Shown here: positions 21,324 through 28,243 of the stretch, one piece after another
Layout of the letters: the number at the start of each line of letters is the position of its first letter
Position numbering within the stretch: position 1 is the first letter of the stretch
Origin: a virus
DNA length: 30,219 bases
IMG/VR virus record: IMGVR_UViG_3300034095_001394
Coordinates: 1 to 30,219 of that record
Strand: one strand, 5' to 3'
Made by a program: the position numbers and the translations under genes
Notes under the pieces: generated by a model
Told to the model about the DNA's origin: nothing
Seen by the model: only the letters and a program-made list of their open reading frames with translations
Databases searched by the model: none

Positions 21324-24225
21324 AGGTAGTATATAGTATATTCCTTTTCGGCCATACCAGATATTGATCATACTCATTACTGACCGCGATATATTCATCC
21401 GACGGGTCAATGAACTTCAAGCTGTCATGGTCAAATACAGTTGGAGTAGTAGTAAATGTTGGTATAGGTTGCCAGTTAATAAACATATATCCACCAACAG
21501 GACAGCTAGGAACATATAGGGTATCACCCGCGTATTCCTCTCCATTTACGACGGTAACTGAATCGTACGTATTGGTAAGTTTCAGTAACGTCAACTTTAC
21601 AAAGTTATCAGATTGAATGGTTATTTGCCATATCGCCATTCTCTCGTTTGGTATTAATGGATCCTTATCGTGAGCTAACTGGCCTGGAACAACGTAGCTT
21701 TCGTCGTACAAGTCACCGTCTGCGCTGTAAGGCGTGGTGTCGTAAGGATCAACCCAGTAAGTCCATGCTTCGTCTTCGGTCAAAACTCCAGGTTGATGCG
21801 CCACTCTTGGATTGACGTATTCTTCTTGGCGAACAAATATCAGTGTCTTGCCATTGAACGTAGAATCAACAGGGCCATCTATTCCGCCTAGGCTATTGAT
21901 GTAGTCGATACTGCATTGATTGATATCTACAAATGCCAGTTCGGTTGCGTAGTCGACGTCGCGTAAATAGTTGATCGGTAAACTCCAGCCGCCTTCGTCA
22001 AAATCTGTCTCGGAAGCAGGCGGTACCCATTGCTTGATGTATGGGTCCCAATGAAGGCTGAGCGCATGATCCAACTCGTAACGATCTGCCTCGAAGTCGA
22101 TCTCGTTCAACTTACCTTTGAACTGCGTCTGTATGTTATAAGCTACCCTGCCTGATTCACCAGGTTGCGTGTAAGCTATGACCCACGCGGGTGTGAAGCC
22201 TAAGATTCTACCATCTGATTGTTTGCTCAACATCCAACGAGGCAGTATCCGACTGACTTGTCCTACGGAGTCAACCACTTGAATTCTCATATCGGCTAGA
22301 CCATTTGGGAAAACGACAAGCGTGTTCGGAGTATTCGGAGTTAGGGGATCAATAAACGGAGCGCAATCAGCAGTCACGAGTGTGTTATCAGCTGTAATAA
22401 CGGTGGTATCAGCACGACGATCAAAGTCTGCCAAAGTTATCGGATAGGGCAATACCACAGCCTTGTCCACGGTCACACCTTCGTTATTGATCAGATTGTC
22501 AATGACTTCGCTATATACAACCTCATAAATGACGTTGCCTTCATCATCTCGAGCCTGAGCAGTTTTTATTTGACCCAAAGTCAAGTTTTTCCAATAATGG
22601 TTCAACCATAGGCTATTGACATAATCTTCACGAGTCGCGCTAGTAAGACCAAAGGCATGCCAGTACTTGACACTCGTAGCCAGGCCAAAGTTGGGATCGT
22701 CTGGACGATACAGAAGGTTCTCTGGGAATATATTTGTATCGGAGAGTAGATCGTAGATCACTTGTCGGTCATCCAACGGCGGCATCGCTTCGATGTATAA
22801 ATTCTCGTAGGGTTCCTTGTACCGACGGACAACTCTGATCACGAACTCCTTGTCATCGTCGATCACGCCGTCATCGCTATAAGCATTTACCATGAATCTG
22901 AAGTCAAGATCGAACGTGGTTGTGTCATCGTCGAATATCGTTGTTCCGTTGTCGAGGCCAAAAACGTTGAAGCTCACGCGACCGGCTATTTCACCAGAGG
23001 GCAACAATGTTAATCCTTGTGGCAGCAGACTATAGCTGCCAGATTTGAGACGATACTGTATGGTTTGTTGAGACCTAGGAATAGCCTTCACGGAGAAGGT
23101 ACTAGTTGCGCCGTTGTCTATTAGGCCAAGATTGGTAGAACTGACCCACACTAGCTGCGAGTCAATGTTCCCGATGATGGTTAGAGAATAAGGGATAGGT
23201 CCAGTGTTGATACTAGGATCGCCAACTACCGAAGCCATGACCGAGAAGTAGAAAGTCTGCTGAGTGAAGTTCAGGTCAGGTAGATAGCCATATAACCATC
23301 CAGTATTCGGGTCCAGAGTGAGTTCGGTGGGTAAAGGTTCAGGACTCGGAGAATATCCAAACACGTCGTAGATGATACCGTAACCAGCCAGGAAGTCTAT
23401 GTCCAACAGGGTGTATTCGATCTGAACACCTTCGATGTCGATCGCTTGGAATTGGAACGCAAAGAATGAATCGTCGTATGTGATACCTATACTTCCAGGC
23501 GATGTTATCATCGTCGGAGGAGTAAATGGACTACCATCTGCCGTTATAAAGGTATTATCGGCAGTGATATATGTATTATCCGCTGTTAAACTATTCTCGC
23601 TATATATATCAATCGAGAAACGTCTTATATCCGAAGAAACATTATTGGTAACTTCTAAAGTGAACTCGTATACTGTTTTTGGAGGGAATGGATCAGATTC
23701 ACTTGGAGTAAATGATGAAGGATAAATAAAACCTGTTATTAGTCCTTTGTTGTTTATCGAGGTTCCAAGCGGTAACTCGCCAGATAGCAATCTGATAGTA
23801 GCAATCTCGTAGTCAGTGAACAATATTTGCAAGCCTGGGCGAGGTATCAAAGTACCGTCAAAATATTGAGCGACGAGTCCGGCTGGAGTGATGAATTTTG
23901 GAGCAGATTGTCCTGCGACAGTTAAGGTGAAGGTCCTATCGGCTAGACGATTGACGATATATGTTCCGTTGAAGTATCTTTTGGTGTAGGCACGAACTGC
24001 GAACTTGCTGACTTCGTTGTTGCCAAGTACCGTAGAGTCAGGAACGCCAGCGATTACTCCGTCAGTTCCGCATGCGACTCCGGCAGGTAATTCTCCTGAT
24101 ACAACCTGGTAAAAAACTTGATCTTGATTATCTGGCTCGTAAGCTATTAGAGGTACTTCATAAAAAGTCCCCTGTGGGATTGTTCCCAAGCTACCCGGAG
24201 GTGTCATCCAAATTGGTTGTGCCAT
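21322..24225 (-). CDS. Large virion adhesin/fibre with putative Ig-like repeats
   Basis: A 967-residue beta-rich protein without Cys-rich or catalytic motifs. Segments of the form SGELPxG...G.IxG recur (near residues 43-60, 147-165, 300-320 and 395-412), the pattern of putative Ig (He_PIG-type) domains common in bacterial and phage surface proteins. Two insertions of a short repeat, ITADNTFITADG and VITADNTLVTADC (near 212-235 and 605-622), alternate with them. The C-terminal 300 residues are a different, more acidic region (FDEGGWSLPINYLRDVDYA). It is expressed from a late promoter and followed by another virion gene, so it probably forms part of a tail fibre or tail sheath decoration. Exact location is unknown. 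Confidence 0.7.
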   Translation of the reverse strand: MAQPIWMTPPGSLGTIPQGTFYEVPLIAYEPDNQDQVFYQVVSGELPAGVACGTDGVIAGVPDSTVLGNNEVSKFAVRAYTKRYFNGTYIVNRLADRTFTLTVAGQSAPKFITPAGLVAQYFDGTLIPRPGLQILFTDYEIATIRLLSGELPLGTSINNKGLITGFIYPSSFTPSESDPFPPKTVYEFTLEVTNNVSSDIRRFSIDIYSENSLTADNTYITADNTFITADGSPFTPPTMITSPGSIGITYDDSFFAFQFQAIDIEGVQIEYTLLDIDFLAGYGIIYDVFGYSPSPEPLPTELTLDPNTGWLYGYLPDLNFTQQTFYFSVMASVVGDPSINTGPIPYSLTIIGNIDSQLVWVSSTNLGLIDNGATSTFSVKAIPRSQQTIQYRLKSGSYSLLPQGLTLLPSGEIAGRVSFNVFGLDNGTTIFDDDTTTFDLDFRFMVNAYSDDGVIDDDKEFVIRVVRRYKEPYENLYIEAMPPLDDRQVIYDLLSDTNIFPENLLYRPDDPNFGLATSVKYWHAFGLTSATREDYVNSLWLNHYWKNLTLGQIKTAQARDDEGNVIYEVVYSEVIDNLINNEGVTVDKAVVLPYPITLADFDRRADTTVITADNTLVTADCAPFIDPLTPNTPNTLVVFPNGLADMRIQVVDSVGQVSRILPRWMLSKQSDGRILGFTPAWVIAYTQPGESGRVAYNIQTQFKGKLNEIDFEADRYELDHALSLHWDPYIKQWVPPASETDFDEGGWSLPINYLRDVDYATELAFVDINQCSIDYINSLGGIDGPVDSTFNGKTLIFVRQEEYVNPRVAHQPGVLTEDEAWTYWVDPYDTTPYSADGDLYDESYVVPGQLAHDKDPLIPNERMAIWQITIQSDNFVKLTLLKLTNTYDSVTVVNGEEYAGDTLYVPSCPVGGYMFINWQPIPTFTTTPTVFDHDSLKFIDPSDEYIAVSNEYDQYLVWPKRNILYTT

Positions 24226-24278
24226 AATTAAAATTTACCGACTGGTTGGAACACAGGTTTCACCCCTGCGATATAATG

Positions 24279-24286
24279 TATTTATC
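24279..24286 (-). promoter_or_regulatory. T4-like late promoter box GATAAATA
   Basis: GATAAATAC on the minus strand, 53 bases upstream of the 967-residue gene, in the gap after the SOD gene. No clear Shine-Dalgarno precedes that ATG. Confidence 0.6.
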
Positions 24287-24298
24287 GATTTTGAATAC

Positions 24299-24838
24299 TC
24301 AAAATCTCTCGTTAATTATATTCCAGTCAATAATTTTCCAGATATTATCAATATATTTGTCCTTTTTCCATTGATAATCTGACCAAGCATGTTCCCACCA
24401 GTCAACCAGTAATATTATATCGGTTCTGATGGCATGATTAGGGATAGTTTTGATTTTTCCAGAAGTGCTTAGATATACCCATCCAGAACCCTGAATTTCC
24501 ATTGCAACTGTTTTGAATTCATCTTTGAAGTCCTCGAAGCTCTTGAACTTTGAGTTTATCAAATTCTGAATTTCACCTTTCGGTCTATTTGCACCAGATG
24601 GAGGTTTGTATTGAGCGAACAGCTTATTGTGAAGGTAACTTCCTGCTTTGTTGAACGTAGGATCTCCCTCACCGGCGTTGAATTTTTTGGCGTATCCTTT
24701 AGCAAGATGCTCAAAGTGATAGTTCAGATTGTCTTTGGATAATACAGGAGACAGCGAATCTAAGCTGTAGTTCAGTGGAGTAGTGTATAGCTTATCTGGC
24801 TCGGATGATTGCTCGATTAGGTTTATTATGTCTCGCAT
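24299..24838 (-). CDS. sod: Fe/Mn superoxide dismutase, possibly head-packaged
   Basis: A 179-residue Fe/Mn-type SOD, which converts superoxide to O2 and H2O2. All four metal ligands are present: H41 (NYHFEHLAKGY), H70 (AGSYLHNKLF), D146 and H150 (VDWWEHAW). Tyr49 of the active-site gateway is kept, but the gateway His of bacterial enzymes is Leu. The outer-sphere Gln is replaced by His135 (IPNHAIRT), and the first-half position is Gly66. The first nine residues, MRDIINLIE, precede the enzyme fold and end in L7-I8-E9, a prohead-protease-type site at the same position as in the 1-5967 cassette. ATG lies one base after the IF-1 stop, same operon. Confidence 0.85.
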   Translation of the reverse strand: MRDIINLIEQSSEPDKLYTTPLNYSLDSLSPVLSKDNLNYHFEHLAKGYAKKFNAGEGDPTFNKAGSYLHNKLFAQYKPPSGANRPKGEIQNLINSKFKSFEDFKDEFKTVAMEIQGSGWVYLSTSGKIKTIPNHAIRTDIILLVDWWEHAWSDYQWKKDKYIDNIWKIIDWNIINERF

Positions 24839-24839
24839 G

Positions 24840-25109
24840 TCATAATCTTCTAGTTATTCTGCCTCGTGTGAGATCATACGGCGAGAATTCCAATAGAACT
24901 CTATCGCCACCTACCACTCGAATGTTTGCTTTTCTCATCTTGCCACTTAGACTTGCTATAACGATTTTGTCGAATTCCTCCAGCTTTACTCTGTAGGTCG
25001 TGTTTGGCAATATCTCAGCAATGAAACCTTCTAATTTTATTACGTCTTCTTTCAAATTATTCTCTCGATAAAAGTGTAGTTCACGGCCTCGCCCAACTAC
25101 TCTAACCAC
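24840..25109 (-). CDS. infA: Translation initiation factor IF-1
   Basis: The last 71 codons match bacterial IF-1 along its length: KEDVIKLEGFI, LPNTTYRVKL, SGKMRKANIRVVGGDRVLLEF and SPYDLTRGRI (E. coli has SGKMRKNYIRILTGDKV and TPYDLSKGRI). IF-1 occupies the ribosomal A site during initiation. The frame is open from GTG at 25109, which adds 18 residues (MVRVVGRGRELHFYREN...). A TTG at 25055 would give MKEDVIKLEG, 71 residues, the normal IF-1 length, but its Shine-Dalgarno is weak (GAGAG). The start is therefore unsettled. A GATAAATA box lies 20 bases before the GTG, so expression is late. It is coupled to the SOD gene. Confidence 0.88.
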   Translation of the reverse strand: MVRVVGRGRELHFYRENNLKEDVIKLEGFIAEILPNTTYRVKLEEFDKIVIASLSGKMRKANIRVVGGDRVLLEFSPYDLTRGRITRRL

Positions 25110-25129
25110 AATCTTTGTGTCAGCGTTGT

Positions 25130-25137
25130 TATTTATC
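25130..25137 (-). promoter_or_regulatory. T4-like late promoter box GATAAATA
   Basis: GATAAATAA on the minus strand, 2 bases after the rlpA stop and ahead of IF-1 and SOD. Confidence 0.6.
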
Positions 25138-25139
25138 GA

Positions 25140-25598
25140 TTAATCGATTCTAGCGATCATCACATTCCCCACTCCTTTTAAGCCAATGGCAGCAGCGGCA
25201 CCTCGTGATAGGTCGATTATTCTGCCCCTGGCATAGGGACCTCGATCGTTAATACGAACCACTACCGACTCATCGGTGGCTAAGTTGGTTACTCTAACCC
25301 GTGTGCCTAACGGTAAAGTCTTGTGAGCAGCGGTGAGACCGAACTGGTTGAATCGTTCACCAGACGCGGTGCGCCTACCGTGGAATCCAGGGCCATACCA
25401 AGATGCTTTCCCTACGTTTTTGGAATATACCTTTTTGTTGTGTTTGGGATGATGGCTGATTTTGGTATGCTGGTGATGCTTCTTTTTGTCATCTTTGGAA
25501 GAAGCGAACCAACTAGGGTCGGTTATTTTTGCATCAACTATGCTTATCGGTAACAGTGTCAGTAATGACGCTGTGATTAGGCTGTTAAGTACTTTCAT
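25140..25598 (-). CDS. rlpA: RlpA-like lytic transglycosylase, secreted
   Basis: A 152-residue protein from the ATG at 25598 (Shine-Dalgarno GGAGATATT). Residues 1-23 form a signal peptide ending VDA, followed by a Lys/His-rich linker ([16 protein letters not shown]) and a double-psi beta barrel from 60. [30 protein letters not shown] and [16 protein letters not shown] are RlpA signatures; E81, H92 and D118 correspond to residues reported as catalytic in Pseudomonas RlpA, which cuts naked glycan strands. The SPOR domain of bacterial RlpA is absent. In-frame ATGs at 25691 (GGAG ahead) and 25727 would add a basic extension before the signal peptide. Likely a cell-wall enzyme for lysis or septum interference. 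Confidence 0.85.
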   Translation of the reverse strand: MKVLNSLITASLLTLLPISIVDAKITDPSWFASSKDDKKKHHQHTKISHHPKHNKKVYSKNVGKASWYGPGFHGRRTASGERFNQFGLTAAHKTLPLGTRVRVTNLATDESVVVRINDRGPYARGRIIDLSRGAAAAIGLKGVGNVMIARID

Positions 25599-25870
25599 AA
25601 TATCTCCATTGGCTTTTGTGCCATTTGCGGGTTCCTTAATGGGAGCATTGACGCGGTGGAGATAGAGAGATGTAGACCTCGGTCTTTTCATGGCATGTTC
25701 TCCTAGACGATTCTCTTTTGCCGGCATTGGTTTGGGGGCGCACGAATCGTCGATTTGACTACGTCAATGAAGAGACCACCCGAGGATCTCTTCTAGGTGA
25801 TCAACTCACCTAGCTACTCAATGTTTTATTGTTCGAACTGAGTAAATCCGAAACGACTTTGTCGTGAAGT
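25599..25870 (-). ncRNA. Highly structured leader of rlpA, candidate structured RNA
   Basis: This 270-base gap holds five consecutive inverted repeats. Read on the minus strand from 25865: ACGAC/GTCGT (25865-25853), TACTCA/TGAGTA (25844-25815), CTAGGTGA/TCACCTAG (25813-25793), GAAGAGA/TCTCTTC (25793-25769) and TTGAC/GTCAA (25767-25755), then AATCG/CGATT next to it. The predicted late start, six bases past the GATAAATA box, is 25865, the first base of the first stem. From 25740 to 25599 no strong structure is seen; this part holds the in-frame ATGs upstream of rlpA. The function is unknown: regulatory leader, processed small RNA, or terminator-like block. Confidence 0.45.
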
Positions 25871-25878
25871 TATTTATC
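25871..25878 (-). promoter_or_regulatory. T4-like late promoter box GATAAATA
   Basis: AGATAAATAA: contains the TAA stop of the 66-residue gene. It precedes the structured rlpA leader by six bases. Confidence 0.6.
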
Positions 25879-26074
25879 TTTTCAGATTGATGTTTTGTAG
25901 CGTGTATGACCCGTTGTTATTGTCGACCCATTTTATTTCATCACCAGGAACCCATCCTAGGATGTCACATATTTCAGGACCGATGTCTAAAAGAATATCA
26001 GATGGATCACTTGGATCCTCGACCACATCGAGGATCCAAGTTTGTGGAATGTTAGGCTGACTTTTTGGCGGCAT
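25874..26074 (-). CDS. Small AbrB/SpoVT-like protein
   Basis: A 66-residue protein whose core, LDIGPEICDILGWVPGDEIKW followed by DNNNGSYTLQ, has the LxxPxxxxxxLGxxxGDxxxW...GSxxL pattern of swapped-hairpin AbrB/MazE DNA-binding domains as used in small phage proteins. If so it would be a DNA-binding dimer, perhaps a regulator. The start overlaps the preceding gene by 23 bases, which is long for this window. A 13-base-pair perfect inverted repeat (26010-26040) lies inside the coding region, encoding LDVVEDPSDPS. Assignment moderate. Confidence 0.6.
   Translation of the reverse strand: MPPKSQPNIPQTWILDVVEDPSDPSDILLDIGPEICDILGWVPGDEIKWVDNNNGSYTLQNINLKR
26010..26040. repeat. 13-base-pair inverted repeat inside a coding region
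   Basis: CTTGGATCCTCGA (26010-26022), CCACA loop, TCGAGGATCCAAG (26028-26040). It is perfect, GC-rich and located about 35 bases after the start of the AbrB-like gene; no T-run follows on either side. Confidence 0.85.
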
Positions 26075-26258
26075 CGAGTGCTTCTTTCTCGGCGGTGATT
26101 TCCTTGCGGCGAGATTTTACTGCGTTGCCAATTTCCTGAAGAGCCTTACGAGCCCTAGCGGCTGAAGCCTTTACGCCTTTATCGGTGAATTTGGTATTCT
26201 CGGCGACGTAAGTTTCGACTGCTGCCAGTAATGCCTCGTGTGTAGTGTGTTCACTCAT
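26052..26258 (-). CDS. Small Lys/Ala-rich protein, possible histone H1/Hc1-like
   Basis: A 68-residue helical protein rich in Ala, Lys and Arg. KGVKASAARARKALQEIG and KSRRKEITAEKEALDAAKK resemble the Hc1-type small histone-like proteins, which in phages occur as short KxxAxRARKALQE proteins; it may bind DNA. Charges are balanced by Glu, so nucleic-acid binding is not certain. It lies 58 bases after the 106-residue gene, in the same direction. Confidence 0.6.
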   Translation of the reverse strand: MSEHTTHEALLAAVETYVAENTKFTDKGVKASAARARKALQEIGNAVKSRRKEITAEKEALDAAKKSA

Positions 26259-26316
26259 TGTTATTTTCTCCTTTTGTTATAACTCAGTATGTATCGAAAG
26301 TCCAAAGGTGGTAAAA

Positions 26317-26637
26317 TTATGCGACCTCCGCGATCTTTTCGACCTTTGATCTCCCGACAGTCACAGTCAACCTAAGTTGCTGTTTATGTGCTTGAACTTT
26401 CTTCTCTGCTAGTTTGATTTCCACTAGCTTGGCGAAGTCCTCTTCTAGCGTCTGTGTTGCTAGATATTTCAGTGCGTCAATTTTGTACATAGGATAGGGT
26501 AGTTCGTCGATACGAATATCAGTCGCTCCCTTGTCGCTCAATGTTTTCACCCGTCGAATAAGATCTTTGCCCCAGTGAAGTTTGATAACGCCATCATGTT
26601 TTGCTGTGCCAACTACGCTATATAATGTTTCAGCCAT
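26317..26637 (-). CDS. Unknown small protein
   Basis: A 106-residue protein starting MAETLYSVVGTAKHDG. An upstream in-frame ATG at 26682 is rejected because the sigma70 -10 box overlaps that extension and the transcript would start after it. Beta-rich N-terminus, DELPYPMYKIDALKYL in the middle and a helical Lys/Glu segment; no recognised motif. Own sigma70 promoter; heads the small operon with the Hc1-like and AbrB-like genes. Confidence 0.6.
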   Translation of the reverse strand: MAETLYSVVGTAKHDGVIKLHWGKDLIRRVKTLSDKGATDIRIDELPYPMYKIDALKYLATQTLEEDFAKLVEIKLAEKKVQAHKQQLRLTVTVGRSKVEKIAEVA

Positions 26638-26669
26638 TTTATTTACTCTGTTGTTTACGTTGTGAATGA

Positions 26670-26698
26670 AGTATATCAACAAATCTTAAGAGTGTCAA
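26670..26698 (-). promoter_or_regulatory. Sigma70 promoter
   Basis: TTGACA (26693-26698), 17-base spacer, TATACT (26670-26675): an almost consensus promoter. The -35 overlaps the stop codon of the 61-residue gene upstream. Confidence 0.8.
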
Positions 26699-26880
26699 CC
26701 ATTTTGTACAGAAAGTTGTCTTACCAGCGTTCTATCGAACTTCAACACGGCATGCAATTTGTGATGAAGTGCGGCCCTTTTCCAATAAGGATTAGGATGC
26801 GTGTTCCATCTTTCCCAATGTCCATGACGCTTATCAGAGTCGAGCGAAGCCCAATAATGTGCTGATTTGAAATTATCCAT
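26695..26880 (-). CDS. Unknown small basic protein
   Basis: A 61-residue His/Trp/Lys-rich protein beginning MDNFKSAHYWASLDSDKRHG. A longer reading frame exists upstream, but this ATG overlaps the end of the preceding gene (ATGGATAA), the usual coupling in this bank, so it is preferred. No family recognised. Confidence 0.55.
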   Translation of the reverse strand: MDNFKSAHYWASLDSDKRHGHWERWNTHPNPYWKRAALHHKLHAVLKFDRTLVRQLSVQNG

Positions 26881-27091
26881 TGAGATTCTCCAGGTATGTT
26901 CGAATTTGTTCCTGAATGTCCTGTGTAGTATCAAGATGATTGGTGCAAAAATCAATCAGACGTTGCTCGACGATCTTATCGGCGAACACTTGAAGCCTAT
27001 CGGCTATGTTGATGCGATTGTTGTCGTCAGTTAGCCATGCAGGCAACCCTGAACGAATCGCAGTTTGACGTACAATTGAATTCAACGCCAT
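26873..27091 (-). CDS. Unknown small helical protein
   Basis: A 72-residue helical protein, MALNSIVRQTAIRSGLPAWL, with a C-terminal amphipathic helix DIQEQIRTYLENLNG. Phage proteins of this shape (FADKIVEQRLIDFC) are widespread and unnamed. Its ATG overlaps the 24-residue membrane peptide gene and its end overlaps the next gene: tight coupling. Confidence 0.6.
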   Translation of the reverse strand: MALNSIVRQTAIRSGLPAWLTDDNNRINIADRLQVFADKIVEQRLIDFCTNHLDTTQDIQEQIRTYLENLNG

Positions 27092-27156
27092 AATCTTCCT
27101 ATAGTGAACCCTAGCATGAAAACTAAAAACAATATAAATGCAAATTCAACCCACAT
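27082..27156 (-). CDS. 24-residue membrane microprotein
   Basis: An ATG at 27156 opens 24 codons ending in TGA at 27082-27084: a single hydrophobic segment (FAFILFLVFMLGFTIG) between MWVE and RLWR. GGAG lies at Shine-Dalgarno distance, the start follows the preceding stop by one base, and the stop overlaps the next ATG by 10 bases. That three-way coupling favours a real gene. It would be a one-span inner-membrane peptide with a basic C-terminal end, unknown in function. Confidence 0.5.
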   Translation of the reverse strand: MWVEFAFILFLVFMLGFTIGRLWR

Positions 27157-27157
27157 G

Positions 27158-27439
27158 TTAGCTCCAACGCATTGTAAAAGTCAAGCAATCAAACTCATCC
27201 ATGAAATAAAAGTTGTAGGTGGCCCCTTGGTTATCGTCCCAAGTCTCGACGTTCCACCGCCATTCACCTGCGATATTCGATCTGCACCACTTGAGTGTGT
27301 CTTCTAGCCTACCAAATGGTCTATGTGCCTGCGCCTCAAACGGGAACAAAGATTTCTCCGAAAAGGTCTCAATAATGTTACTGCTAAAATGGCTCACAGA
27401 TGTAGACTCTCTATCAAAAAAGTCGTAGGTAAGTTCCAT
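27158..27439 (-). CDS. Unknown small protein
   Basis: A 93-residue Phe/Trp-rich protein (FFDRESTSVSHFSSN, AGEWRWNVETWDDNQGAT, YFMDEFDCLTFTMRW). The Asp/Trp-rich C-terminus looks like a small alpha/beta domain. No family is recognised. It overlaps the end of the gamma-glutamylcyclotransferase-like gene by 46 bases, a long overlap that may mean a later start, though the ATG has GGAAC-like sequence ahead. Confidence 0.55.
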   Translation of the reverse strand: MELTYDFFDRESTSVSHFSSNIIETFSEKSLFPFEAQAHRPFGRLEDTLKWCRSNIAGEWRWNVETWDDNQGATYNFYFMDEFDCLTFTMRWS

Positions 27440-27795
27440 TGTTTGTATCCTTCTGCTATATTCTGAACGTAGGACAGCGAAGGCGTGCCGCGCTTGAAAC
27501 CTGCCATTTGGTAAAAGAAAAACTCATGTCCGTCCTGCGACCAGGATTTCTTGACGTAGTAATCTGGATATCCCTCGAACAGATCAAGCGATCTTTCGCA
27601 ATCTGGCGTAAGTTCCCACAACGCACCAGCTACCATCGAGCCTGTCTTGAACTCAATGGTAGCATGATTGAAGAACAATAGTTCCCAGTTGCGTAGAATG
27701 ATGGTTCCTACTTCCTTAGCTTTAGGGCATCTATGAGCCATACTGTCTTTATTGATGTTTGCTCCGTATGCAAAATAAGTTCGGTTTTCTTCCAT
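27394..27795 (-). CDS. Gamma-glutamylcyclotransferase-like protein (AIG2/GGCT fold)
   Basis: A 133-residue protein. TYFAYGANINKDSM (6-19) is the YGxN substrate-binding start of the GGCT/AIG2 family, GALWELT follows as in family members, and LDLFEGYPDYYVKKSW contains the catalytic-type Glu74. Such enzymes cleave gamma-glutamyl amino acids to 5-oxoproline, or act on related gamma-glutamylamines. Given the amidoligase-like proteins elsewhere in the window, which may create glutamyl-type amide bonds, a linked role is thinkable but speculative. Located in an early-type operon of small genes. Confidence 0.75.
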   Translation of the reverse strand: MEENRTYFAYGANINKDSMAHRCPKAKEVGTIILRNWELLFFNHATIEFKTGSMVAGALWELTPDCERSLDLFEGYPDYYVKKSWSQDGHEFFFYQMAGFKRGTPSLSYVQNIAEGYKQWNLPTTFLIESLHL

Positions 27796-27806
27796 AAGTT
27801 ACTCTC

Positions 27807-28241
27807 CTATGCCGAGTCATCGTCAAACTCCGAGACTACTAGTTCGCCGTCTTGAAATGTGATCTTCACCAAGGTCCCGGGAGATGATCTAGTGTACTCT
27901 CTGCCACCGTCTATGAAAACGGTGTGATCAGGGCTGAGACGATAGTCGTGGCGATACCTACTGTAAATAACGTCACCGTTCGAGGCTCGAATACCTGTGA
28001 TCGGTTCCTCGGTTGCCGAAATTCCATTTGAGATCACAATCGTACCATCTCTCTGCGAGAGGGCGAAGTAGTTGGATCCCCTGGGGTGAGGAGTATTTGT
28101 GTAGAAAATCAGTGATGGCATATAACGCCACCCCTCGTCGGTCTTGAGTGTAGTCTCGCAAACGTACTTGGCGTTGTAAATCTTCTCTGCCTTTTTGACG
28201 TCGATATCAGTTATGATTTCAGGGGTATTTAGCACAGTCAT
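27807..28241 (-). CDS. Unknown protein
   Basis: A 144-residue beta-rich protein (SLIFYTNTPHPRGSNYFALS, VFIDGGREYTRSSPGT, LVKITFQDGELVVSEFDDDSA). No membrane segment or recognised motif. Lies 11 bases before the GGCT-like gene and 2 bases after the 119-residue membrane protein gene, one transcript. Confidence 0.6.
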   Translation of the reverse strand: MTVLNTPEIITDIDVKKAEKIYNAKYVCETTLKTDEGWRYMPSLIFYTNTPHPRGSNYFALSQRDGTIVISNGISATEEPITGIRASNGDVIYSRYRHDYRLSPDHTVFIDGGREYTRSSPGTLVKITFQDGELVVSEFDDDSA

Positions 28242-28243
28242 TG

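Noticed and set aside
25599-25727. Start of rlpA at 25727
   Set aside because: Would put 43 basic residues before the signal peptide; the ATG at 25598 has a good Shine-Dalgarno and an immediate signal peptide.
25745-25870. A tRNA or tmRNA in the structured gap
   Set aside because: Stem lengths and order do not give a cloverleaf and there is no GTTCRANNC loop with a 7-base acceptor stem, although GTTCGAAC occurs in one loop.
26010-26040. Insertion-sequence end or terminator
   Set aside because: Single short palindrome within an open coding frame, with no transposase, target duplication or T-run.
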